13,777 bases of DNA, taken from contig CAZOHG010000080.1 in NCBI GenBank assembly GCA_964579725.1, forward strand, positions 1-13,777, written 5' to 3'. Positions 7,880-13,777 of this stretch are shown here, in pieces. The position numbers and the translations under genes are program-made. Position 1 is the first letter of the stretch. Each line of letters opens with the position of its first letter. The notes beneath the pieces were generated by a model. It had not been told where the DNA came from. It ran no database searches and saw nothing but the letters and a program-made list of their open reading frames with translations. This stretch comes from CAZOHG01 sp964579725. GTDB lineage: Bacteria > Zhuqueibacterota > JdFR-76 > BMS3Abin05.

Positions 7880-10800
7880 TTACCGCATGAGCACCATCTT
7901 TTTAACGGACTGGAAAGCCGTTTTTCCTTGTCGGCGTACCTGAATTTCGACCAAATACACGCCGGATGAAACCGGTTGACCGAAATCGTTACGTCCCGCC
8001 CAGCGCACGAAGTGAACACCAGCCTCCTGGTTTTTGTCAATTAAGGTACGCACCTTTTGTCCCAGCATATTGTACACGTTAACCGTAACCAGCCCTGATT
8101 GCGGAAGCTGGTAGGAAATCTGTGTCTCCGGATTGAACGGATTCGGGTAATTTTGAAGAAGCCGATAGGTGGCCGGTTGACTCGCATCGTCCGTTTCCTG
8201 AACAGCGGTAAAAGCAACTTCGGCCATGGTAATACTGGCGTTTTCAATGTTTTCGCCGCTTCCTACCGAGACGTCCAATGAATCGCTGCCCGACGTGCTG
8301 TCCGCAGGCTGTTGCCAGAAACCGACTCGAGCGGCAAAAATGCGGTAATGGCCAGCCGGAATGCCGCTAATCCGGTAGTTGCCGTCTTCGTCGGACACGG
8401 CAAATCCATTGGCACCATTCCGGCCGTAGGCGTAAACAAATACGTGGTCAAGAGGCTGATCTTCGTTGTGCGAAAACACACGACCCGCAATGGAATAGGT
8501 GCCTTCGGAAACAGGCACAAGACTAAAATTCACATCGTCAACCACATCGGGAACGTTCACTTTGACGGGCGTCGCTTTTTTCCAATTGCGAACACCGTCG
8601 TAGAATTCACCTAAAAATCCTTTTGCCCAGGCTAACACAAAATACGTTCCGCCGGGTAAATTGCTAAAATTGTAACTACCGTCCGCCGACGTAACCGAAA
8701 TGTAGGGCATTCCCTTTCGTTTGGGAAAAGCCAACACCCAGGCGCCTTCAACCGGAAGGCTGTCTGCTTCGGACAAAACCAGTCCCGAAATGCCTCCTCC
8801 CTGCTGTGTTACAGCATTCAGGGAAAAGTTGATCTGGCCCAGGCTGTCGTCGGCGGCAAGCTCCAGAACGGTCGCACTGTCTCGAACCGTTTGATTCAAA
8901 TAAAATTGTCGGTGGTAGCCGCGTGCGAGTGCTTTTACGATGTATTTGCCCGGTAAAAGGCCCTTCAATTGGTAGGAGCCGTCTTGTTTGGAAAAGGCTT
9001 CGTAATCGATAGGTTTTCCAATCATTTTAGCCACCACAATAGCTCCCGGAATAGGTGCACCGCTGCTATCTACTGAAACCGTGCCACTAAGAATGGCGCC
9101 GCGGCTTAGTGTAAAATCAATATTTTCAATTGATTCATTCAATCCCACCTGTACCAACTTGGCGTCTTTCAGGCGATTTGCCTCTTCAAAAAATTCCGGC
9201 AAATAGCCCTTCTTTTTAGCGGTAAGCACGTAAATCCCCGGACGGACAGAAGGAATTTCGAAGTTTCCGTTTTCATCCGTTCGCACGGAATAGGGTTTCC
9301 CGTGCCAGATTTCTGAAAAAGCTGTGACGCGGGCCTTGGCAATCGGCTGACCTGTTGACTGGTCGGTGACCGTACCGGAAATAGAGGCAAGCGGTGACAG
9401 CGAAAAATGAATCCCCGTGGTGTGTTGATTTTCAGCCACGGTGACGGGGGTAGCGTCGGAAATTTTCGAGGCACCGTCGAAATATTGGGTGGCGAAACCT
9501 TTGGCTGAAACGCCGACCACGTAATTATCCGCCGAAACAGGGAGCGTGTAGTTACCGTTTTGATCGGTCCGGGTGCGTCGAAACCAGTGTCCTTGAGGAC
9601 GCGGTGACAATTTTCGGGCAAAAACCGTGGCACCCGAAATAGGAGAACCGGTTTTTGCCGAGAGAACCTGCCCGCTAATGGCACTTTGGGTGTCCAACGT
9701 GAAATTCAGGTTTTGAAGTGTGTCACCGGTGACAACCGACAGGATTTTGGCTTGTTTGACGTCCGACGTGTTTTCGTAATATTCTCGTTCAAAACCGGAT
9801 TTTTCTGCCAGTAAAATGTAATTTCCGGCCGGAACTCCCTCCACGGCAAAATGACCCAGCGAATCACTCACAGCATGAAAGCGAACAAGGGAATTGACGA
9901 CCAATCTGGCTTCCACCTGTGCTCCGGCCAACGGAATGCTGTCATTTTCCGAGAGGACGGTGCCTACCAAAACGGCTCCGTGTTGCAAGGCAAAATCAAT
10001 GCCCTGTGTGGTGTCCGATCCGCTTACGTGTACGGGGGTGGCCAGCCGCATGAAATTCACATTGTCGTAAAATTCCGCCACGTAGCTTTTGGCTCTTGTG
10101 AATACTACATAATACCCGGGAATCAGGTGTTTTAAGAGGTACTGGCCCAGGGAATCGGTGCGGGTTTCAATTGTCCAGGGTATTTTGCCAATATGAATGG
10201 CTCTGACCTTCGCCCGAACAATGGGTTCGCCAGATGTTTCGTCCGTCACAACACCGGCGATAGCTCCGCTCTTTTCCGGAGTAATCACAACAGTTGCCTC
10301 TGCTTTGTACCGTTTTCCCATGAATTCGGTAAACACAACCACAGAAACCAAACCGGCATGTTCACCGGCCACAAAAACACCACGTTGAGAAATCGTTCCC
10401 ATTCGGTGTGGCTTGACGTACCATTTGTAGGTTAAATGTGGTTGGACGGGCATGAGTGACCAATTGTGTGCTTTTACTCGAAATCTAAGCGTGTCGCCGG
10501 GTTGTGCAACGGCCCTGGCAGGAATAATTTGGAGTTGCAAAGGAAAGCGCTTTTTCGAAATCACCACGCGCGCCTCGGCGTGCATTTTTTGACCACCCGG
10601 ACCTGCCAACATAGCGATTACTTTGCCAGTGCCGGCGCTTCCTCCGGCTACAAAGTAACCGTCACTGGAAATCGTGCCCAGTGTGTCGGGCGCAACCTTC
10701 CACGTAATCAGATTGGTGGGAGCAGGCACTCCTCGACTCAAAAAGAGTTGGGCGCGAAATTGCTGTCCCTCTCCCGGTGTTAGCAAGACCTTGTTGGGCG

Positions 10801-10897
10801 TAATAACCAAAATTTTCGACTGCGCTTGTAGCGGTGCCTGAAATAAAAGCAACGCCAGCACTACGAACCATCCGACAAAATACCGATTTTTCTTCAT
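7880..10897 (-). CDS. Large secreted or surface protein: two Ig-like domains, seven carboxypeptidase-regulatory-like repeats, T9SS-type C-terminal sorting domain
   Basis: The 1005-residue product has a signal peptide (residues 1 to about 26, cut near LQAQS). Two Ig-like domains follow at about 28-113 and 117-206, both with a W-x-V/Y, G-T-I-S, G-x-F-V-A-G pattern. Seven repeats of 90-98 residues start near 211, 307, 405, 503, 600, 700 and 799. Each opens with a G-x-V-x-(x)-S/T-G-x-P-I-x-x-A strand set and has D-x-x-G-x-Y/F at its centre, typical of CarboxypepD_reg / transthyretin-like beta-sandwich folds. Residues 912-1005 form the sorting domain: LLQNYPNPFNPETQISYQLP, then VYNMLGQKVRTL, SSGVYLVEI and a basic end (KKMVLMR). 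That domain type directs export across the outer membrane in FCB bacteria. AGGAGG 5 bases before the ATG fixes the start, and a strong terminator follows the stop, so it is monocistronic. No catalytic domain is visible; a structural or adhesive role is inference. Confidence 0.92.
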   Translation of the reverse strand: MKKNRYFVGWFVVLALLLFQAPLQAQSKILVITPNKVLLTPGEGQQFRAQLFLSRGVPAPTNLITWKVAPDTLGTISSDGYFVAGGSAGTGKVIAMLAGPGGQKMHAEARVVISKKRFPLQLQIIPARAVAQPGDTLRFRVKAHNWSLMPVQPHLTYKWYVKPHRMGTISQRGVFVAGEHAGLVSVVVFTEFMGKRYKAEATVVITPEKSGAIAGVVTDETSGEPIVRAKVRAIHIGKIPWTIETRTDSLGQYLLKHLIPGYYVVFTRAKSYVAEFYDNVNFMRLATPVHVSGSDTTQGIDFALQHGAVLVGTVLSENDSIPLAGAQVEARLVVNSLVRFHAVSDSLGHFAVEGVPAGNYILLAEKSGFEREYYENTSDVKQAKILSVVTGDTLQNLNFTLDTQSAISGQVLSAKTGSPISGATVFARKLSPRPQGHWFRRTRTDQNGNYTLPVSADNYVVGVSAKGFATQYFDGASKISDATPVTVAENQHTTGIHFSLSPLASISGTVTDQSTGQPIAKARVTAFSEIWHGKPYSVRTDENGNFEIPSVRPGIYVLTAKKKGYLPEFFEEANRLKDAKLVQVGLNESIENIDFTLSRGAILSGTVSVDSSGAPIPGAIVVAKMIGKPIDYEAFSKQDGSYQLKGLLPGKYIVKALARGYHRQFYLNQTVRDSATVLELAADDSLGQINFSLNAVTQQGGGISGLVLSEADSLPVEGAWVLAFPKRKGMPYISVTSADGSYNFSNLPGGTYFVLAWAKGFLGEFYDGVRNWKKATPVKVNVPDVVDDVNFSLVPVSEGTYSIAGRVFSHNEDQPLDHVFVYAYGRNGANGFAVSDEDGNYRISGIPAGHYRIFAARVGFWQQPADSTSGSDSLDVSVGSGENIENASITMAEVAFTAVQETDDASQPATYRLLQNYPNPFNPETQISYQLPQSGLVTVNVYNMLGQKVRTLIDKNQEAGVHFVRWAGRNDFGQPVSSGVYLVEIQVRRQGKTAFQSVKKMVLMR

Positions 10898-10902
10898 GTT
10901 GG

Positions 10903-10917
10903 CCTCCTAATGTTAGG
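10903..10917 (-). promoter_or_regulatory. Consensus ribosome binding site of the surface-protein gene, overlapped by a small dyad
   Basis: AGGAGG (minus strand, 10908-10903) lies 5 bases before the ATG at 10897, the best Shine-Dalgarno match in the window. The imperfectly loopable dyad CCTAA-TG-TTAGG at 10906-10917 includes its first three bases. The loop is only two bases (or four with a shorter 4-pair stem), so it may be chance. Confidence 0.7.
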
Positions 10918-10980
10918 ATTCTTGTTGATTGAGTACCCTGACTGCGCTCATTTGGTACGCCGACTTTCACCCTGTCTTTT

Positions 10981-10996
10981 TTCAAAAGCCGTGCCG
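10981..10996 (-). promoter_or_regulatory. Weak sigma-54-like (-24/-12) element upstream of the surface-protein gene
   Basis: On the minus strand the sequence CGGCACGGCTTTTGAA matches the sigma-54 consensus TGGCACG-N4-TTGCA at 10 of 12 fixed positions. One mismatch is the C of the critical -12 GC pair, which lowers confidence. It points at the surface-protein gene, whose start is about 84 bases further on. It is noted because an NtrC-type sigma-54 activator is encoded 2.2 kb away. Confidence 0.2.
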
Positions 10997-11088
10997 CATT
11001 TTTTGTCTCACCCACTTTTGCTAATTTCAAGAAAAACAGGAAGGCACAGAAAGAAAAAGGGACAATGGGGAGAAAAACATCCCAAATA

Positions 11089-11118
11089 GTACATTTGCGT
11101 GTACCTCTCGGTACATTT
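11089..11118. repeat. GTACATTT direct repeats 22 bases apart, with a TGTACC/GGTACA dyad
   Basis: GTACATTT occurs at 11089-11096 and again at 11111-11118, two helical turns apart. Between them TGTACC-TCTC-GGTACA (11100-11115) forms a perfect inverted repeat. The cluster lies 25 bases upstream of the putative -35 box of the rightward operon, a place typical for an activator or repressor site. The binding protein is unknown. Confidence 0.4.
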
Positions 11119-11142
11119 TTCATCGACACTTGAAAATAATTC

Positions 11143-11171
11143 TTGATTTACCCGTCTGGTTAACGTAAATT
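11143..11171 (+). promoter_or_regulatory. Putative promoter of the ribonuclease/two-component operon
   Basis: TTGATT at 11143-11148 and TAAATT at 11166-11171 are separated by 17 bases. The chosen start codon lies about 100 bases downstream. The -10 match is 4 of 6, so this is a moderate candidate only. Confidence 0.35.
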
Positions 11172-11272
11172 TTAGCGCCTGCTTTTTGCAACGATTCAGG
11201 TGTTGGACAGCAAACCGCGCTGAAAAACGAAACAGTTTTTGTTTCTGTTTGAAAATGAAACACGGATTTTCA

Positions 11273-11779
11273 ATGAAACCTTCTCGTCACATTATTGTGG
11301 ACGCCTACAATATGATTCACCGCGTGAGGGATTTGCGAACCATTTTGCAGCAAAACCTCGAACAATCTCGGATTGCGTTGGTGAATCGTCTCGCCGTATA
11401 TAAGAGGCAAAAACGCGTGCGGGTGACAGCCGTTTTTGACGGCGCTTCCGTGGGATTGCGATCAACCGCTCGAAAATCGGGAATTGAGATTATTTTTTCC
11501 TCCTCCCCGCAAGACGCCGACACGCTCATTAAAAATCTCGTCCTTAAGTCCCCTCACCGTGCGTCGGTTTTGGTTGTCTCTTCCGACCGTTCCGTGGCTG
11601 ACTACGCCCGCAGTATGGGCGCAGAGAGCATGAAATCGGAACAGTTTTTTAATCGGTTTCTGCGCCTTCAAAGTCCCCACCCCATTGAAGAAAAATACGA
11701 CCAACACCTCTCGGAAAAGGATGTTCAGGAATGGTTGGATTTATTTAATGGGTCCAACCCGCCTGAGGACGAGACGTAA
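11273..11779 (+). CDS. YacP/Rae1-like NYN-domain ribonuclease
   Basis: The 168-residue protein matches the YacP (DUF901) branch of the NYN/PIN-like nuclease fold; the Bacillus member, Rae1, is a ribosome-associated mRNA endonuclease. The acidic pattern is visible: HIIVDAYNMIH at residues 6-16 (Asp10, Asn13), TAVFDGAS at 52-59 (Asp56), the DADT segment at 71-74, and VVSSDRSVADYARSMGAE at 101-118 (Asp105, Asp110). The C-terminal tail (about 125-168) is polar and acidic. The frame is open back to 11186, but those residues are not conserved-looking. I chose the ATG at 11273 because it sits 5 residues before the first core strand, as expected for the family; the ATG at 11255 is an alternative, and neither has a strong Shine-Dalgarno site. 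Its TAA stop overlaps the histidine-kinase ATG by one base (TAATG), so the two are translationally coupled. The RNA target is unknown. Confidence 0.85.
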   Translation: MKPSRHIIVDAYNMIHRVRDLRTILQQNLEQSRIALVNRLAVYKRQKRVRVTAVFDGASVGLRSTARKSGIEIIFSSSPQDADTLIKNLVLKSPHRASVLVVSSDRSVADYARSMGAESMKSEQFFNRFLRLQSPHPIEEKYDQHLSEKDVQEWLDLFNGSNPPEDET

Positions 11780-13149
11780 TGTCCGGCCCCAATTCTCGCG
11801 CGGTTCGAGCGACCTATTCCCGTCAAATGATGTACGCCGTTGCTCTTATTGTGTCGCTCTTTGTGGTGTTTTTTCTCTTCAATTTGGATCGTTGGTTTTT
11901 TCTCCAAAACGTTTTTCAAACTTTCGACGAAAAATTGGAGCAACGCTTGTACAGCATTGGGGTTCTTTCCAGCGAAATTATTGAAGGAATCGGGGTGGAT
12001 CATTTGAACCAAATGGACGCCAATCCCTTAAAAAAATTGCTTTTAGAAAGCCAATTGCGCGAAATTAAGGCCAAAAATTTCTTGGAAGCCGCCTACATCG
12101 TAGATCAAAACCTGCGTGTGATTGTGGAAAGCCAATTCGGGGGTAGGAATCCGATTCAACGAACGTACATTCGCGCCGACAGCCTCTCCCTAAAACGGGC
12201 TTTTCAAGGGCACCTGACGGCTTCGCCTTTACACGAGATTGCCGGCCAGTATTTTAAGAACGGCTACGCCCCTCTTCGCGACTCCCACGGCCGCATTGTA
12301 GGCCTGCTGGTGGTGGAAGCAAGCGACCGTTATTTTGCCACAATCCGCAACTACAAAAAGGCCTTCTGGGCAACCCTTTTGGCCAGTCTCTTGCTTTTTA
12401 TTCTTTTTTCCACTTTCGTTTGGGGGGCGTTTAAAAAGGTGCTTCGAGCCGAAGCTTCCCTCCGGGAATCGGAACGGCTGGCTTTTATGGGAAAAATGGC
12501 GGCCGTCCTGGCTCACGAAATCCGCAATCCCCTCGGGATCATTCGAGGCACAGCCGACGTGTTGAAAAGTAAATACGGACAGAAAGAAGAAGGCGCCCTC
12601 TTTGACTACATTCCGTCGGAGGTTAATCGTCTGAATCTTTTAATAAACAACTTTTTGACCTTTTCGCGTGTGCAGAAATTGTCCCTTGAACGGGTTTCTC
12701 TTCCGGATTTAATTGAGCAAATTGTGAAGCAATTGCGCCTCGACAACCAAACGAAACAGATTGCCCTTGAAACGCAAATCGAGTCCGAAAATCTCGAAAT
12801 TAAAGGAGATGAAAATCTTCTCAAACAGGTTTTCTTGAACATTATTCGGAACGCCGTGCAAGCCTCCCAAGCAGGTGGAACCGTAAAAATTACCCAGAAA
12901 CAGGCGGAGCGAAAACGACGCTCGGGCGTTTTGCTTTCCGTTCAAGATTTTGGGGAAGGCATTGAGGGGGACGTCGATCGAATTTTCGAGCCGTTTTACA
13001 CAACGAAAAGTAGCGGTACGGGGCTCGGAATGGCTATTTCCAAAAAAATAATCGAAGCACATGGCGGACACATTTCAGTCGAAAGCGAACCGTCCAAAGG
13101 AACTACCGTTTTCATTTGGTTGCCACGCGAACAAAATCGAGGAAATTAA
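11779..13149 (+). CDS. Membrane sensor histidine kinase with an extracytoplasmic Cache-like domain (NtrB-type core)
   Basis: This 456-residue kinase phosphorylates its partner regulator, which is encoded directly downstream. Transmembrane helices lie near residues 17-42 and 196-217. The periplasmic part between them (about 45-190) ends in YFKNGYAPLRDSHGRIVGLL, a pattern typical of Cache/PDC sensor domains that bind small ligands. No HAMP domain is obvious. The catalytic core has H-box LAHEIRNPLG with the phospho-accepting His246, N-box NIIRNAVQAS (about 354-363), G1 DFGEGI (390-395), F-box FEPFYTTK (403-410) and G2 GTGLG (413-417). All are intact. The ATG shares one base with the preceding stop, with TGAGGA about 10 bases upstream inside the ribonuclease gene. 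The stop is 2 bases before the regulator's start. The ligand cannot be read from the sequence. Confidence 0.95.
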   Translation: MSGPNSRAVRATYSRQMMYAVALIVSLFVVFFLFNLDRWFFLQNVFQTFDEKLEQRLYSIGVLSSEIIEGIGVDHLNQMDANPLKKLLLESQLREIKAKNFLEAAYIVDQNLRVIVESQFGGRNPIQRTYIRADSLSLKRAFQGHLTASPLHEIAGQYFKNGYAPLRDSHGRIVGLLVVEASDRYFATIRNYKKAFWATLLASLLLFILFSTFVWGAFKKVLRAEASLRESERLAFMGKMAAVLAHEIRNPLGIIRGTADVLKSKYGQKEEGALFDYIPSEVNRLNLLINNFLTFSRVQKLSLERVSLPDLIEQIVKQLRLDNQTKQIALETQIESENLEIKGDENLLKQVFLNIIRNAVQASQAGGTVKITQKQAERKRRSGVLLSVQDFGEGIEGDVDRIFEPFYTTKSSGTGLGMAISKKIIEAHGGHISVESEPSKGTTVFIWLPREQNRGN

Positions 13150-13151
13150 GC

Positions 13152-13777
13152 ATGTCGGATGGCAAATATTATCGCCTGCTCATTGTGGACAACGAAGAGC
13201 GAATGTGCCACTTGCTAAAAACCTATTTGGAAAAGGACCGGCTCAAAATTGACACGGCTTTCAGCGGTGAAGAAGCGCTGAAAAAATTCCAAAAGAATCG
13301 CTACGACGTGGTGGTCACGGACCTGAAAATGCCGGGGAAATCGGGATTGGATGTTTTGGAGACGATTAAAAAGCAGGCGCCCGAAACGGACGTTCTTTTA
13401 ATGACGGCGTACGCAACGGCACAAACAGCGGTGGAAGCCATGAAACGCGGCGCTTACGACTATTTAATCAAACCCTTTGATTTTGAAGAAATTCGACTGA
13501 AAATCGACCACATTCTTCACCAGAAAAATCTGCAGGCGGAAAACCGGGGCTTGAAAAAACAATTGCAGCGCCAGGAGCACTTTGAGCCCATTGTGGGGAC
13601 CTCAAAAGCCATGCGCAGGGTATTTCAGTTGGTGGAAAAGGTGGCGGATACCACGGCAACGGTTTTAATCCGTGGCGAAAGTGGCACAGGAAAAGAACTT
13701 GTGGCGCGAGCCATTCACCAAAAAAGCGGGCGGCACAGGGAACCCTTCGTCGCTGTCAATTGTGCGGCCATTCCCGA
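13152..13777 (+). CDS. NtrC-family sigma-54-dependent response regulator, N-terminal part (runs off the right edge)
   Basis: The 208 complete codons seen begin a REC–AAA+ transcription activator; the DNA-binding end lies outside. The receiver domain (about 6-122) has phospho-accepting Asp57 in VVVTDLKMPG, Thr85 in LLMTAYA and Lys107 in LIKPFD. The acidic pocket reads VDNEER (Asp13, Asn14, Glu15), so the second acid of the usual DD pair is Asn. A short linker helix (about 123-143) leads to the AAA+ domain, which starts with PIVGTSKAMRRVF and has a perfect Walker A, GESGTGKE, at 175-182. PFVAVNCAAIP follows, a typical segment of sigma-54 activators. The GAFTGA loop is beyond the edge, so sigma-54 contact is inferred from the family. 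GAGGA at 13139-13143 gives a good ribosome binding site. The start is 2 bases after the kinase stop, so the two form a cognate pair. Confidence 0.95.
   Translation, partial: MSDGKYYRLLIVDNEERMCHLLKTYLEKDRLKIDTAFSGEEALKKFQKNRYDVVVTDLKMPGKSGLDVLETIKKQAPETDVLLMTAYATAQTAVEAMKRGAYDYLIKPFDFEEIRLKIDHILHQKNLQAENRGLKKQLQRQEHFEPIVGTSKAMRRVFQLVEKVADTTATVLIRGESGTGKELVARAIHQKSGRHREPFVAVNCAAIP

Larger units (their letters stand above)
10898..11272. other. Divergent intergenic region (375 bases)
   Basis: This non-coding stretch separates the leftward surface-protein gene from the rightward ribonuclease/two-component operon and should hold the promoters of both. Open frames across it are short, lack ribosome binding sites and have no recognisable protein features. 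It contains a GTAC repeat cluster at 11089-11118, a promoter-like pair at 11143-11171 and a weak sigma-54-like match at 10981-10996 facing left. Two further GTAC tetramers occur at 10933 and 10955. I see no RNA gene or riboswitch. Confidence 0.7.

Noticed and set aside
10662..11129. A 155-codon minus-strand open frame crossing the intergenic region and the start of the surface-protein gene.
   Set aside because: It overlaps a well-supported gene with a signal peptide and perfect ribosome binding site, and its own translation has no domain-like pattern.
11171..11193. A sigma-54 promoter upstream of the ribonuclease gene, because TTGCA occurs at the right kind of position.
   Set aside because: The -24 half (GCGCCTG) lacks the required GG and matches the consensus poorly.

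Overview
The window looks like a chromosome fragment from a Gram-negative bacterium of the FCB superphylum, of the Calditrichota / KSB1 / Ignavibacteriota type. The main evidence is the 1005-residue secreted protein, which ends in a YPNPFNP-type C-terminal domain of the kind associated with type IX secretion (T9SS). A predicted outer-membrane beta-barrel protein and AT-leaning coding sequence with Shine-Dalgarno sites agree with this. I cannot name the genus. There are ten genes: eight complete and two cut by the window edges. I see no tRNA, rRNA, CRISPR array, insertion sequence or phage gene.

Positions 1-4393, all on the minus strand (transcribed right to left): an eight-helix membrane protein of unknown function, then selA, selB and the start of a short-chain dehydrogenase/reductase (SDR). 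selA and selB overlap by 4 bases, and the SDR starts 4 bases after selB ends. SelA makes Sec-tRNA(Sec) and SelB delivers it at UGA codons with a SECIS element, so the organism probably makes selenoproteins. The tRNA-Sec gene (selC) is not in the window, and I see no credible selenoprotein here.

Positions 4547-7694, minus strand: a two-gene unit that I cannot assign to a described system. The first gene encodes an exported, all-helical protein with about six degenerate repeats of roughly 80 residues. The second encodes a probable outer-membrane beta-barrel whose periplasmic N-terminus carries one copy of what looks like the same helical unit. This pair is the best candidate for something undescribed.

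Positions 7832-10897, minus strand: a monocistronic gene with a perfect AGGAGG ribosome binding site and a strong intrinsic terminator. It encodes a surface or secreted protein with two Ig-like domains, seven carboxypeptidase-regulatory-like repeats and a T9SS-type sorting domain.

Positions 10898-11272: a divergent intergenic region with a cluster of GTAC-containing repeats, a plausible sigma-70-type promoter for the rightward operon and a weak sigma-54-like site facing the surface-protein gene.

Positions 11273-13777, plus strand: a tightly packed operon of a YacP/Rae1-like NYN-domain ribonuclease, a Cache-type membrane sensor histidine kinase and an NtrC-family response regulator (REC plus sigma-54 AAA+ domain, cut by the window end). 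The kinase and regulator are almost certainly a cognate pair. Their target genes are unknown, though the neighbouring surface-protein gene is a candidate.
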